A DNA stretch of 36,768 bases from Cellulomonas rhizosphaerae (GCF_003470205.1 NZ_QWKP01000198.1:1-36768), one strand, 5' to 3'. Counted from the first letter of the stretch, positions 14,204-25,919 are shown. The notes: a model not told the origin generated them from the sequence alone. Made by a program: numbers and translations.

Positions 14204-16789
14204 ATGTTCGAGAGATTCACGGACCGAGCCCGTCGCGTGGTCGTCCTTGCCCAAGAAGAGGCACGGATGCTCAACCACAACTACATCGGGACCGAGCACA
14301 TCCTCCTGGGTCTGATCCACGAGGGTGAGGGAGTGGCCGCCAAGGCGCTCGAGTCGCTCGGCATCTCGCTGGAGGCTGTGCGCGCCCAGGTCCAGGAGAT
14401 CATCGGCGAGGGCCAGCAGGCCCCGTCGGGCCACATCCCGTTCACGCCGCGCGCCAAGAAGGTGCTGGAGCTCTCGCTCCGCGAGGCGCTGCAGCTGGGC
14501 CACAACTACATCGGCACCGAGCACATCCTGCTCGGCCTGATCCGCGAGGGCGAGGGCGTCGCCGCCCAGGTCCTCAACAAGCTCGGCGCCGACCTCAACC
14601 GCGTGCGTCAGCAGGTCATCCAGCTCGTGTCCGGCTACCAGGGCAAGGAGCCGGTCGCGGCCGGCGGCCCCGCCGAGGGTCAGCCCTCCGGCAGCGCCGT
14701 GCTCGACCAGTTCGGGCGCAACCTGACGCAGGCGGCTCGCGACGGCAAGCTCGACCCGGTCATCGGGCGCGAGAAGGAGATCGAGCGGGTCATGCAGGTG
14801 CTGTCCCGCCGCACCAAGAACAACCCGGTCCTCATCGGGGAGCCCGGCGTCGGCAAGACGGCCGTCGTCGAGGGCCTCGCGCAGGACATCGTGCGCGGCG
14901 ACGTGCCCGAGACGCTCAAGGACAAGCAGCTCTACACGCTCGACCTCGGCGCGCTCGTGGCCGGCTCGCGCTACCGCGGTGACTTCGAGGAGCGCCTGAA
15001 GAAGGTCCTCAAGGAGATCCGCACGCGCGGCGACATCATCCTGTTCATCGACGAGATCCACACGCTCGTCGGTGCGGGTGCCGCCGAGGGCGCGATCGAC
15101 GCCGCCAGCATCCTCAAGCCGATGCTGGCGCGCGGCGAGCTGCAGACCATCGGCGCCACGACGCTCGACGAGTACCGCAAGTACGTCGAGAAGGACCCGG
15201 CCCTGGAGCGTCGCTTCCAGCCGATCCAGGTCGCCGAGCCGAACCTGCAGCACGCGATCGAGATCCTCAAGGGTCTGCGTGACCGCTACGAGGCGCACCA
15301 CCGCGTGTCCATCACGGACGCCGCGCTCGTCGCGGCTGCCACGCTCGCGGACCGGTACGTCAACGACCGCTACCTGCCGGACAAGGCGATCGACCTGGTC
15401 GACGAGGCCGGCGCCCGCCTGCGCATCCGCCGCATGACGGCTCCGCCGGAGCTGCGCGAGCTCGACGAGCAGATCGCCGAGACGCGTCGCGACAAGGAGT
15501 CCGCGATCGACGAGCAGGACTTCGAGAAGGCGGCGCGCCTGCGCGACGCCGAGAAGCAGCTCGGCCTCAAGCGGCTCGAGAAGGAGAAGGCCTGGAAGTC
15601 GGGCGACCTCGACGCCGTCGCTGAGGTGGACGAGGAGCTCATCGCCGAGGTGCTGGCGAACGCCACGGGCATCCCGGTCTTCAAGCTCACCGAGGAGGAG
15701 TCCAGCCGACTGCTCCACATGGAGGACAACCTGCACAAGCGGGTCGTCGGCCAGGACGCGGCGATCAAGGCGCTCTCGCAGGCCATCCGCCGCACGCGCG
15801 CCGGGCTCAAGGACCCGAAGCGTCCCGGTGGCTCGTTCATCTTCGCCGGCCCCACGGGCGTCGGGAAGACCGAGCTCGCCAAGGCGCTCGCCGAGTTCCT
15901 GTTCGGCGACGAGGACGCGCTCATCCAGCTCGACATGTCCGAGTTCTCGGAGAAGCACACGGTCTCGCGCCTGTTCGGCTCGCCTCCCGGCTACGTCGGG
16001 TACGACGAGGGTGGCCAGCTCACGGAGAAGGTGCGCCGTCGGCCGTTCTCGGTCGTCCTGTTCGACGAGGTCGAGAAGGCCCACGCGGACATCTTCAACT
16101 CGCTCCTGCAGATCCTCGAGGACGGTCGCCTGACCGACTCGCAGGGTCGCGTGATCGACTTCAAGAACACCGTGATCATCATGACCACGAACCTCGGCAC
16201 GCGGGACATCGCCAAGGGCGTCATGACCGGCTTCCAGGCCGGCGGCGACCTGTCGACGTCGTACGAGCGCATGAAGTCCAAGGTCAACGACGAGCTCAAG
16301 CAGCACTTCCGGCCTGAGTTCCTCAACCGCGTCGACGACGTGGTCGTCTTCCCGCAGCTCTCGCAGCCGGAGATCTTCTCGATCGTCGACCTGATGATCG
16401 CCAAGCTCGACAAGCGCCTGCGCGACAAGGACATGGGCATCGAGATCACGCCCGCGGCCAAGAAGCTGCTGTCGGAGAAGGGCTACGACCCGGTGCTCGG
16501 GGCGCGTCCGCTGCGCCGTGCGATCCAGCGGGACATCGAGGACGCCCTGTCCGAGAAGATCCTGTTCGGCGAGCTCAAGGCCGGCCAGCTGGTCATCGTG
16601 GACGCGGTCGGCGAGGGCATCCTCGGCGAGTTCACGTTCCAGGGCGTGACCAAGGTCGACATGCACAAGGAGACCGTGGGGGCCGGCGTCTCGGCCGGGA
16701 CCCCCGGGTCGGGCACGGACCTGCCCGCCGCGCCGCCCATCTCGGCGGCCGGTGACGGCGGCTCGGGCACGCTCCCGCAGGTCGGCTGA
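14204..16789 (+). CDS. clpC: ATP-dependent Clp protease ATP-binding subunit ClpC
   Basis: An 861-residue AAA+ unfoldase that feeds substrates to ClpP. The order of domains is complete: two Clp-N repeats (residues 1-145, each with [14 protein letters not shown]), AAA1 with Walker A GEPGVGKT near 212, the UVR-containing middle domain ([17 protein letters not shown]), AAA2 with Walker A GPTGVGKT near 549, and the D2-small domain. The ClpP-docking loop region follows the second AAA module. The C-terminal tail is Gly/Pro/Ser-rich. The ATG at 14204 is chosen because GAGGAG sits 5 nt upstream and [11 protein letters not shown] is the family start; a GTG 6 nt earlier is less likely. In actinobacteria ClpC is usually essential and the target of cyclic-peptide antibiotics. 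No clp partner is adjacent. Confidence 0.98.
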   Translation: MFERFTDRARRVVVLAQEEARMLNHNYIGTEHILLGLIHEGEGVAAKALESLGISLEAVRAQVQEIIGEGQQAPSGHIPFTPRAKKVLELSLREALQLGHNYIGTEHILLGLIREGEGVAAQVLNKLGADLNRVRQQVIQLVSGYQGKEPVAAGGPAEGQPSGSAVLDQFGRNLTQAARDGKLDPVIGREKEIERVMQVLSRRTKNNPVLIGEPGVGKTAVVEGLAQDIVRGDVPETLKDKQLYTLDLGALVAGSRYRGDFEERLKKVLKEIRTRGDIILFIDEIHTLVGAGAAEGAIDAASILKPMLARGELQTIGATTLDEYRKYVEKDPALERRFQPIQVAEPNLQHAIEILKGLRDRYEAHHRVSITDAALVAAATLADRYVNDRYLPDKAIDLVDEAGARLRIRRMTAPPELRELDEQIAETRRDKESAIDEQDFEKAARLRDAEKQLGLKRLEKEKAWKSGDLDAVAEVDEELIAEVLANATGIPVFKLTEEESSRLLHMEDNLHKRVVGQDAAIKALSQAIRRTRAGLKDPKRPGGSFIFAGPTGVGKTELAKALAEFLFGDEDALIQLDMSEFSEKHTVSRLFGSPPGYVGYDEGGQLTEKVRRRPFSVVLFDEVEKAHADIFNSLLQILEDGRLTDSQGRVIDFKNTVIIMTTNLGTRDIAKGVMTGFQAGGDLSTSYERMKSKVNDELKQHFRPEFLNRVDDVVVFPQLSQPEIFSIVDLMIAKLDKRLRDKDMGIEITPAAKKLLSEKGYDPVLGARPLRRAIQRDIEDALSEKILFGELKAGQLVIVDAVGEGILGEFTFQGVTKVDMHKETVGAGVSAGTPGSGTDLPAAPPISAAGDGGSGTLPQVG

Positions 16790-16804
16790 GACAGCCAGCA
16801 CCAC

Positions 16805-16843
16805 CGACGAAGCCCCGGTCCACCGCGGACCGGGACTTCGTCG
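16805..16843 (+). terminator. Terminator hairpin after clpC
   Basis: The 17-nt arms 16805-16821 and 16827-16843 (CGACGAAGCCCCGGTCC) pair with one mismatch around loop ACCGC, 15 nt after the clpC stop. A short TTCGTCG tail replaces a U-tract. Confidence 0.75.
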
Positions 16844-16877
16844 CGCCCGGCAGGTCGCGCGGCTCGATGCCACGTGC

Positions 16878-16918
16878 GTCGAAGAGTTCGTCACGTCAGG
16901 CGTGACGAACTCTTCGAC
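16878..16918. terminator. Perfect 18-bp hairpin between convergent genes
   Basis: GTCGAAGAGTTCGTCACG (16878-16895) pairs exactly with 16901-16918 around loop TCAGG. It lies about 40 nt past the stop of the minus-strand peptidase-like gene and probably ends that transcript. It is distinct from the clpC terminator. Confidence 0.65.
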
Positions 16919-16959
16919 CAGCTCCATTCGGCACGGCCCGGCCGCTCGCCCGGTCGGCG

Positions 16960-18099
16960 TCAGCGGGCCTCCAGGACGGTCCACCAGTCGTTGTCGTCGC
17001 GGCCCGCGAAGCCGGTGACCTCCTGCTGGCCGCCCGTCGTGCGCTCGTCGGCGTGCAGGTGCGAGTGCAGTGCGGCGCCGGTCTCGGCGTGCACGAGCCG
17101 GACCCTCGCGCCAGCGGTCCAGGTGCCGTCGACCTCGACGCGCCACTCGTTCGGGGTGCTCCCCACGCGCACGCCCTGCTGCCCGGTCACGGGTGAGCGA
17201 GATCCGCGCGGGCTGCCGAGGTACGAGCCGGTCGCGACGTGCCGCAGCCGCACCCGGCCCGCCGTTCCCGCCTCGACCGCCCAGCACTCGTCGTCGGTCG
17301 CCGTGCTGCGCACCGCGGTGACCCGGGTGCCGAGCGGGCAGCCGTCGTACGACCAGGGCGTGCGGTCGGCGTGCAGGGTCATCCCGGTCCAGACGTGCGA
17401 GAGGACGACGACCGAGCCCGGCCCGATGGCGCGCGCCGGGTCGGCGGGGGCGCGGGTGAGCACCGTGGGCTTGCGCGGCTTGTAGTCCTGCACGAAGAAG
17501 CCGCGCCAGGTCGGCCCGTTCGACGCCTTCCAGCCACCCTTGACCGGGGTCAGCGTGACCTCCTGGCCGGGGCTGTTCGAGTCGGTGATCAGCAGCGACG
17601 TCACGTCGCCGGTGCGGGCGTACCCGTGTGCGACCACCTGGTGGTTCTTGCCGATCGCGCCGATGCTGCGCGCGACGACGAGCCCGAGCGGGACGGGCCG
17701 GCCCTCGTCGACCGCGCGCACGACCTGCGGGAGCTCGTCCTGCGAGGTCCACCGAGCGACGCCCTTGAGCGGGCCGAGCGCCCCGTCGGGGTGCATCGAC
17801 CAGGTGATGAACGTGGCGGCGGAGAGCACCTTGAAGGAGTCGAAGAGCCGGCCGCGGATCACGTCGGCGAGCCAGTTCTCGTCGGGCGGGACGCGCTTGG
17901 GGGCGTAGAGGCCGGCGCCCCAGCGGGGGGCTGGGGCGCCGGAGTGGAAGAGGTCGAGCGACAGGTACGCCATGCCGCCGCAGCGGCCGGCCGTGGAGAT
18001 CTTCATGCCGTTCGGCAGGGTGAGCAGGTCGTCGTGGAACGCGTTGGGGAAGCCGAACCCGTGCACCGCGGGGTCGAACGCCGTGCGCTTGTCCGCCAT
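16960..18099 (-). CDS. Putative papain-fold cysteine peptidase-like protein with MIR-type beta-trefoil domain
   Basis: A 379-residue protein without signal peptide or membrane helix. The first ~210 residues carry a papain-like pattern: C40 in AGRCGGMAYLSLDLF, H153 in IGKNHQVVAHGY, and D173/N175 in ITDSNSPGQE. This is the Cys-His-Asn order of C39-like and related papain-fold proteins. After PRKPTVLTRAP comes a repeated beta-rich part (about 225-379) with VVVLSHVWTGMTLHAD, VRLRHVATGSYLGS and VRLVHAETGAALHSH, which resembles MIR beta-trefoil repeats. I trim the longer frame to the ATG at 18099, which has GGGAGGA 4 nt upstream. I do not know a named family with this combination. Activity and target are unknown; a protease, amidase or catalytically dead binding protein are all possible. 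Confidence 0.75.
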   Translation of the reverse strand: MADKRTAFDPAVHGFGFPNAFHDDLLTLPNGMKISTAGRCGGMAYLSLDLFHSGAPAPRWGAGLYAPKRVPPDENWLADVIRGRLFDSFKVLSAATFITWSMHPDGALGPLKGVARWTSQDELPQVVRAVDEGRPVPLGLVVARSIGAIGKNHQVVAHGYARTGDVTSLLITDSNSPGQEVTLTPVKGGWKASNGPTWRGFFVQDYKPRKPTVLTRAPADPARAIGPGSVVVLSHVWTGMTLHADRTPWSYDGCPLGTRVTAVRSTATDDECWAVEAGTAGRVRLRHVATGSYLGSPRGSRSPVTGQQGVRVGSTPNEWRVEVDGTWTAGARVRLVHAETGAALHSHLHADERTTGGQQEVTGFAGRDDNDWWTVLEAR

Positions 18100-18271
18100 C
18101 GGTCCTCCCGCTCGTGGGTGCGTGCCCGCCCGACACTCAGGAGCCGCGAGCAGGGCAGGCAGATACCGGGATCCTCCTCCCGTGCGATCACGCACTGCTA
18201 CATGCCCGGGCACGGCGACGGCCCCGACCCGCGCTGAGCGGATCGAGGCCGTCGTCGTCGGACCGGGAGCG

Positions 18272-20977
<2,706 letters not shown>

Positions 20978-21024
20978 GCGGGTGTCCTTCTTGGTGGTGC
21001 GGGCGTCCGTGCCCGCGGGAGGGT

Positions 21025-21058
21025 GGCGCGCCGCCCGACGAGGGCCGGGCGGCGCGCC
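21025..21058 (-). terminator. Hairpin after the DUF1996 gene
   Basis: A perfect 13-bp stem (GGCGCGCCGCCCG, 21025-21037, with 21046-21058) and 8-nt loop lie 17 nt beyond the DUF1996 stop on the minus strand, and 47 nt before the next gene start. It may end or attenuate read-through. Confidence 0.6.
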
Positions 21059-21075
21059 CGTGGGTCAGACCCGGG

Positions 21076-22482
21076 TCACGGGATGAGGTTGAAGCTCGCG
21101 TCCAGGACGCCGCCCGCCCACGGCTTGTAGAGGTCGAAGCCGCGCGGGTTGCACTGCAGACCGCCGTTGATGCAGTGCTCGGTCAGGGCCTTGAGAACCG
21201 GCGCGTCCCAGCCGTTGAAGAAGTCGTAGTGGAACGAGTAGCCGCGGCCGCTCGAGAACGCCACGTTCGACAGGTTGCCGTCGACCGGCCACGAGAGCTT
21301 GAACTCGATCATCGGCACCGGCACCGGGTGGCTCGTCGGGCACTCGCCGTTGACCGGGTAGGCCATGTGCGTCTTGTGGTTGGCCGAGTCGAGGTTCACG
21401 CCGTCCCAGCAGCTCGGGGCCTGGTAGCGGATGTTGAGCTTCGAGCCCGCGGGGCAGGCCGCCGCCGGGATGTCCCAGCTGCGCGTCGTGTCGCCGCACT
21501 CGAAGCCCTCGACCGTGCCGGGGGCGTTCTTGAACTCGTCCTGGGTGGCGAGCATGTTCCCGACGACGAAGCGCAGGCCGGCCGGGAACGGCTGGACCTT
21601 CTTGTAGTCGAGGATCCCCGACTTGTAGTAGATCGTCTGCTCGTCGGTCGAGACGACCTGCGAGCCGCCCCGGAGCAGCGTCGGGAACCAGTACGCCGAG
21701 CGGTCCTGCGGGACCGTGCAGCTCGTGGTCGTGCCCGCGGCGACCAGCGAGGCGGCCGTCGTCTTCGCGTTGGTCGTCCGGTTGCCCATGAACGTGTGGC
21801 TGTGCGAGGCGCCCGCCTGGCCCGGGAAGACGATCGGGTCGTCCGGCAGGGTGTGCGTCGGCACGCAGTTCGCCTGGAACTCGTGGTGGGTCACCGACGT
21901 GTCGGCGCCCGGGGGAGCCGGCGGGAGCGGCTTGGGCGTGGTGGACGGCGGCGTGGTGCCGCCTGTGCCGAACACCTGGAACTCCCACAGCGAGTAGCCG
22001 TAGCCGGTGCCGCGGGCCGTGAGGTTGAGCCGGACGTACCGGCCCGTGCCGGGCGCGCTCACGGTCTGGTTGCCGCCCGTGCCGTTGGTGACCGTGGCGA
22101 CGGTCGTCCATGTGGTGCCGTTGCTGGAGACCTGGACCTGGAACGCCTTGCCGTACGCGGCCTCCCAGCTGAGCTTGACGTTGTCGATCGTGGCCGTGGA
22201 GCCCAGGTCGACCTGGAGCCACTGCGCGTCGGCGAAGGTGCTGCTCCAGCGCGTGCTCGTGTTCCCGTCGACGGCCTTGGCGCCGACCATGTCCGGGCTC
22301 TCGGCCGTCGAGGCGCTCGCGGCCTTGCCCTGCGAGATGTTGACCGGCGCCGCGGTCGCGGTGGTGGCGAGCGTCGCGACGACTCCGGACGCGACGACGG
22401 CGGTCGCCAGGACGGCGGCCAGCCAGGCTCGAGGAGAGGCCGGTCGGGTGCGGCCTCGTCGCCGCACGGTGGGGGTGCTCAT
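21076..22482 (-). CDS. Secreted discoidin-DUF1996 protein
   Basis: A 468-residue exported protein. The signal peptide is about residues 1-45 (RAWLAAVLATAVVASGVVAT...TATA). One discoidin module runs from 46 to 172 (VDGNTSTRWSSTFADAQWLQ, GYGYSLWEFQVFG), followed by a Pro-rich linker (173-192). DUF1996 covers 197-468 with the family's hallmark blocks ASHSHTFMGN, DRSAYWFPTLL, APSCWDGVNLD and YSFHYDFFNGWD. The many His, Asp and Cys residues suggest a metal-binding or catalytic role, but the function of DUF1996 is unknown; it is common in fungal secreted proteins. AAGGAG lies upstream of the ATG. It sits between two discoidin-bearing glycan enzymes, so it likely acts on, or binds, the same polymer. 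Confidence 0.88.
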   Translation of the reverse strand: MSTPTVRRRGRTRPASPRAWLAAVLATAVVASGVVATLATTATAAPVNISQGKAASASTAESPDMVGAKAVDGNTSTRWSSTFADAQWLQVDLGSTATIDNVKLSWEAAYGKAFQVQVSSNGTTWTTVATVTNGTGGNQTVSAPGTGRYVRLNLTARGTGYGYSLWEFQVFGTGGTTPPSTTPKPLPPAPPGADTSVTHHEFQANCVPTHTLPDDPIVFPGQAGASHSHTFMGNRTTNAKTTAASLVAAGTTTSCTVPQDRSAYWFPTLLRGGSQVVSTDEQTIYYKSGILDYKKVQPFPAGLRFVVGNMLATQDEFKNAPGTVEGFECGDTTRSWDIPAAACPAGSKLNIRYQAPSCWDGVNLDSANHKTHMAYPVNGECPTSHPVPVPMIEFKLSWPVDGNLSNVAFSSGRGYSFHYDFFNGWDAPVLKALTEHCINGGLQCNPRGFDLYKPWAGGVLDASFNLIP

Positions 22483-22837
22483 GTCGGATGACTCCTTCAG
22501 TGCTCAGGGTCTGCACGTGCGGCTCACGGGCCGCGGGTGCGTGTGCTGCCCGCCGGGTTGGCGCAGGCGGGTGCGCGGCTCGGGCGCGGCGGGTCGCCGG
22601 CTCGTCCGTGCGGGGCTGAGGAGCGGCCCTCGTCGGGCCGGGACCGGGGAGGTGCGTGCCTCCGAGGTGTGGCTCCGCACCCGGCGCTCGCGCGCGGGGT
22701 GCCGTGCCGTCGTGCGGGCTGCTTCGTGGTGGTGACCCTCGCTGCCGAGGGTCGGTCCGGGCGGGGCCGCAGCCCACAGCCCCGCCCGGACCGGTCAGTC
22801 ACGCAGGAGCGTTGCTCGTGCGTCGATCACTCACTTC
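22483..22837. other. Intergenic region between the GH-A and DUF1996 genes
   Basis: These 355 nt contain no supportable gene. They hold the terminator hairpins of the upstream gene (22734-22793), the ribosome site of the DUF1996 gene near its start, and presumably its promoter, which I could not pinpoint. No AGCGCT-type operator is visible here. Confidence 0.5.
22753..22793 (-). terminator. Terminator hairpin after the GH-A hydrolase gene
   Basis: A perfect 15-bp stem (CGGTCCGGGCGGGGC, 22753-22767, with 22779-22793) closes an 11-nt loop 45 nt past the stop on the minus strand. A smaller hairpin GACCCTCG-CTGC-CGAGGGTC (22734-22753) directly abuts it. Confidence 0.75.
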
Positions 22838-25489
22838 TCAGGCGTAGACCCCGAGCTCGTACAGCGAGTAGCCGTACGCCGTCCCGCGCGTCACGCCCTG
22901 GATGCGCACGTAGCGTGCGTTGCCGTTGACCCCGACCGTGTCGACGTTGCCGTCGCCGTTGGTGATCGTCGACAGCGTGGTCCAGGTGGTGCCGTTGTCG
23001 GACTGCTGGATCAGGTAGCCCTTGGCGAACGCGGACTCCCAGACGAGCTGGACGTTGCTGAAGGTCCGCTTGGAGCCGAGGTCGACCTGGATCCACTCCG
23101 CGTCGGCCCAGCTGCTCGACCAGCGGGTCGAGAAGCTGCCGTCGACGGCCTGGCCCGGCGTGAAGTTGCCGTTGTAGGGGTCGAACGACGACGCCGTCGC
23201 CGTCTTGCCCTGCGCGATGTTGGTGCCGGCCACGGCGGGCGGGATGACGCGGAAGGATCGCGTCTCGACGCCGACGTTGCCCTTGCCGTCCTCGGCGAAC
23301 ACGTACGCCTTCCACACGCCGAGCGTCTGCGGGGCCGTGAAGGTGAACGTCGAGCCGCTGCGCGTGAACGGCACCTCCTGGAGGCCGCCCGACTTGTTGA
23401 TGTAGTTGCTGTTGACGAACACGTGGTACGTGATGGCGTCGCCATCCGGATCGGTCGCCGAGGCGTTGACCGACACGTTCGCACCGGCGACGACGCCCGT
23501 CTGGTTGGCGATCGTCATGCCGCTGAACTTGGGCGGCGTGTTGTGCCCGGTAGCCGCGGTGCCGCCGTAGGCCTTGGCGACCGCGTAGTAGCTCAGGCGC
23601 TTGTTGTTGCCCGGCTTGATGTTGAACCAGATGCCGCCGAAGTCGCCCTCGTTGCCGTAGTGGAAGAGGGTGGCGCCGAGCGCGACGCCCGGGTGCGCGC
23701 CGATGCAGTTCCACGCCTTGGTGTAGCCGTCGGCGTTCTGCTGGTCGGTGCCCTGGTCGGGGACGCCGTTGACGTCGTTCGGGACCTCCCACTCGCCGGC
23801 GGGGCCGCCCTCGGTGATGAGGTAGGGCTTGGTGTAGCCGCCGTTGATCCAGGTCTGCTTGGCGTCGCAGATGGCGCCGTAGCTGTTCAGGCCGTAGAGG
23901 TCCAGGTCCGGGGCGTTGGCCTTGAGGTACGGCCACGCGCCGGTCCACGCGTCGGTCGAGGTGACCGGGTGGTTCGGGTCGATCTGGTGGATCCGCTTGG
24001 CGGCGTCGTTGACGAACGTCGCGTACGCCGCGCGCTGCGTCTCGAGCTCGGCGCCCGAGTAGCAGTTGCCGAGGCCGAGCAGGGACTCGTTGCCGACGTC
24101 CCACATGAGCACGCCGGGGTTGTCCTTGTACGCGGTGATCCAGGTGACGATGTCGTTCATCGAGTTCGCCTTGTAGGTCGCGTCGGTGACGTAGTTCGGG
24201 CAGCCGCCCGAGCCGGGGCCGCCGCCGGGAGCCAGCCAGAAGCCGGCGACCACGCGGATGCCGGCCGTCGCGGCGGCGTCGAACAGGGCCTTCGAGCCCG
24301 CATCGGTTCCCCACGTGCGGATCGTGTTGACGCCGAGCTCTTTGAAGTTGGCGACGTTCGCGGGGAACTCCGAGATCGCGGGGCCCCAGGTCATGCCCTT
24401 GGTGACCCACTTCTTGCCGTTGACCGCCAGGGTCCAGTTGCCCTGCGAGCCGATGAGGCGGACCTTGCCGTCAGCCGGGCCGACGACGTCGCCGTGACCG
24501 GTGAGGCCGCCGTTGCCGCCGCCCGTGCCGGGGTCGGTCGTGCCGCCGCCGGTCGTGTTGACGGCGACCTCCCAGAGCGAGAAGCCGTAACCCGTGGCGC
24601 GGGTCTGCAGGTTGAGGCGCAGGTAGCGGCCGGTGCCGGCCGCGGCGACCGTCTGGTTGCCGCCCGTGCCGTTGGTGACCGTGGCCGCCGTCGTCCACGT
24701 GGTGCCGTTGTCGGAGAGCTGCACCTGGAACGCCTTGCCGTAGGCGCCCTCCCAGCTCAGCGCGACTTGGCAGACCTGCTGCGAGGAGCCGAGGTCCACC
24801 TGGAACCACTGGTTGTCCGCGAAGGAGCTGGCCCAGCGGGTGTCGGCCTTGCCGTCGACGGCGAAGGGTGCGGCGGTTCCGGCGCCCTCGGACGACGACG
24901 CGGTGGCCGTCTTGCCCTGCGCGACGTTCGTCGTGCCGCAGGTGCCCGTGCCGCCTCCGCCTCCCGTGCCGCCGCCGGTCCCCGCCGTGCCGAACACCTG
25001 GAACTCCCACAGCGAGTAGCCGTAGCCCGTGGCGCGGGCGGTGCCCTGCAGGCGGACGTAGCGCCCGGTGCCGGTGACGGTGAGCGACTCTTTGCCGCCC
25101 GTGCCGTTGGTCTTGGTCGCGACAGTGGTCCACGTCGTGCCGTTGTCGGAGGTCTGGATCTGGTAGCCCTTGCCGTAGGCGGACTCCCAGCGCAGGTCGA
25201 CGCGCTCGATCGACGCGCTCGCGCCGAGGTCGACCTGGATCCACTGGTTGTCGGTGGCCTGGCTGGCCCAGCGGGTGCCGTTGTCGCCGTCGACGGCGTA
25301 CTTGGCGCCCAGGTAGTCGGCGCTCTCGGTGGTCGACGCCGTCGCGGTCTTGCCCTGCGACAGCAGCACGGGCGCTGCCTGTGCTGACGCGGCGGGCAGC
25401 GTGAGGCCCGCGATGGCGAGCACGCCGGTCGCGACGAGCGCCGCGAGGCGCCTGCCGCGAGCGGTGCCCGAGGGGTGGTGCGTGGTCAT
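22838..25489 (-). CDS. Secreted clan GH-A glycoside hydrolase with three discoidin modules
   Basis: An 883-residue exported enzyme. A signal peptide covers about residues 1-39 (ending ASAQA). Discoidin modules lie at 40-168, 185-311 and 755-883, with Gly/Thr-rich linkers. The (beta/alpha)8 catalytic domain spans about 335-645: NWTLAVNGKKWVTKGMTWGP, FKELGVNTIRTWGTD, the acid/base E468 in LMWDVGNESLL, and the nucleophile E560 in KPYLITEGGPAGEW. These fit retaining clan GH-A enzymes and resemble the TIM barrels of GH2 and of GH72 glucanosyltransferases. A Cadherin/Ig-like region (650-750, ATDPDGDAITYHVFV) precedes the last discoidin. The exact GH family and substrate cannot be fixed by eye. GAGGAGACACCC precedes the ATG. 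It is divergent from the LacI regulator with operator-like sites between. Confidence 0.85.
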   Translation of the reverse strand: MTTHHPSGTARGRRLAALVATGVLAIAGLTLPAASAQAAPVLLSQGKTATASTTESADYLGAKYAVDGDNGTRWASQATDNQWIQVDLGASASIERVDLRWESAYGKGYQIQTSDNGTTWTTVATKTNGTGGKESLTVTGTGRYVRLQGTARATGYGYSLWEFQVFGTAGTGGGTGGGGGTGTCGTTNVAQGKTATASSSEGAGTAAPFAVDGKADTRWASSFADNQWFQVDLGSSQQVCQVALSWEGAYGKAFQVQLSDNGTTWTTAATVTNGTGGNQTVAAAGTGRYLRLNLQTRATGYGFSLWEVAVNTTGGGTTDPGTGGGNGGLTGHGDVVGPADGKVRLIGSQGNWTLAVNGKKWVTKGMTWGPAISEFPANVANFKELGVNTIRTWGTDAGSKALFDAAATAGIRVVAGFWLAPGGGPGSGGCPNYVTDATYKANSMNDIVTWITAYKDNPGVLMWDVGNESLLGLGNCYSGAELETQRAAYATFVNDAAKRIHQIDPNHPVTSTDAWTGAWPYLKANAPDLDLYGLNSYGAICDAKQTWINGGYTKPYLITEGGPAGEWEVPNDVNGVPDQGTDQQNADGYTKAWNCIGAHPGVALGATLFHYGNEGDFGGIWFNIKPGNNKRLSYYAVAKAYGGTAATGHNTPPKFSGMTIANQTGVVAGANVSVNASATDPDGDAITYHVFVNSNYINKSGGLQEVPFTRSGSTFTFTAPQTLGVWKAYVFAEDGKGNVGVETRSFRVIPPAVAGTNIAQGKTATASSFDPYNGNFTPGQAVDGSFSTRWSSSWADAEWIQVDLGSKRTFSNVQLVWESAFAKGYLIQQSDNGTTWTTLSTITNGDGNVDTVGVNGNARYVRIQGVTRGTAYGYSLYELGVYA

Positions 25490-25632
25490 GGGTGTCTCCT
25501 CGTGGGCGGCTCATCGACGGGGAGCGACTGCGGGCCGACGTCGGTGTCGGTCGCAGGGGCGGGGGTTCGTCGTCGAGCCGGTGCCTGTCGATGCCGTGTG
25601 GTGCTGGGTGTTGCATGACGGGTGCTGCCGGC

Positions 25633-25646
25633 TGGGAGTGCTCCGA
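25633..25646. promoter_or_regulatory. LacI-type operator-like site 1
   Basis: TGGGAGTGCTCCGA matches 12 of 14 bases of the TGGGAGCGCTCCCA operator known for CelR/CebR-type regulators. It lies about 145 nt upstream of the GH-A gene. Confidence 0.45.
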
Positions 25647-25676
25647 GCCGGGTGTTTCCGAACCGATCAGCAAATC

Positions 25677-25694
25677 TGGGAGAGCGCTCTACCA
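25677..25694. promoter_or_regulatory. LacI-type operator site 2
   Basis: TGGGAGAGCGCTCTACCA is an 18-bp palindrome with one mismatched pair, centred on AGCGCT. It is the strongest operator candidate for control of the minus-strand genes. Confidence 0.65.
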
Positions 25695-25886
25695 CCGTTG
25701 CAGAAGTCTGGGCTGGACGCATGCGAGGTGAGGGGCCGGGGTGATGGCCCGAACTGACGCTCCCGACGGGAAGTGATACCGGGATTTCACCCGCTTCCGC
25801 CCGGTACGTCAAGCGGAGACGGCACATTCGTTTCCCGCGTCTCTCCCGGATGCGCCCTCGTTCTGGCCGATTCTGGGCCGGCGAGG

Positions 25887-25900
25887 GGAGAGCGCTTTCC
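25887..25900. promoter_or_regulatory. LacI-type operator site 3, over the regulator's own promoter
   Basis: GGAGAGCGCTTTCC has one mismatched pair and shares GAGAGCGCT with site 2. It lies 7 nt upstream of the regulator's -10 box, so binding should block the regulator's transcription. Confidence 0.6.
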
Positions 25901-25907
25901 GCGCTGC

Positions 25908-25913
25908 TAGGAT
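25908..25913 (+). promoter_or_regulatory. -10 box (TAGGAT) for the leaderless LacI gene
   Basis: TAGGAT ends 6 nt before the ATG at 25920, so transcription should begin on the start codon. This decides for the long N-terminus including the repeat. Confidence 0.55.
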
Positions 25914-25919
25914 CCCCGC

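Larger units (their letters stand above)
25490..25919. promoter_or_regulatory. Divergent control region of the glycan locus
   Basis: This 430-nt gap between the GH-A gene (-) and the LacI gene (+) holds no credible gene. It has three AGCGCT-type palindromes (listed separately), a leaderless -10 for the regulator, and the ribosome site of the GH-A gene. The minus-strand promoter was not pinpointed. Confidence 0.65.

Noticed and set aside
14045..18136. Minus-strand frame of more than 1,300 codons opposite clpC
   Set aside because: It is antisense to clpC, with a product rich in Leu/Val/Arg/Asp and no recognisable domain; the clpC protein is unambiguous.
22524..22802. 92-codon minus-strand frame between the DUF1996 and GH-A genes
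   Set aside because: It contains the terminator hairpin and has a Pro/Arg-rich product with no ribosome site of note.
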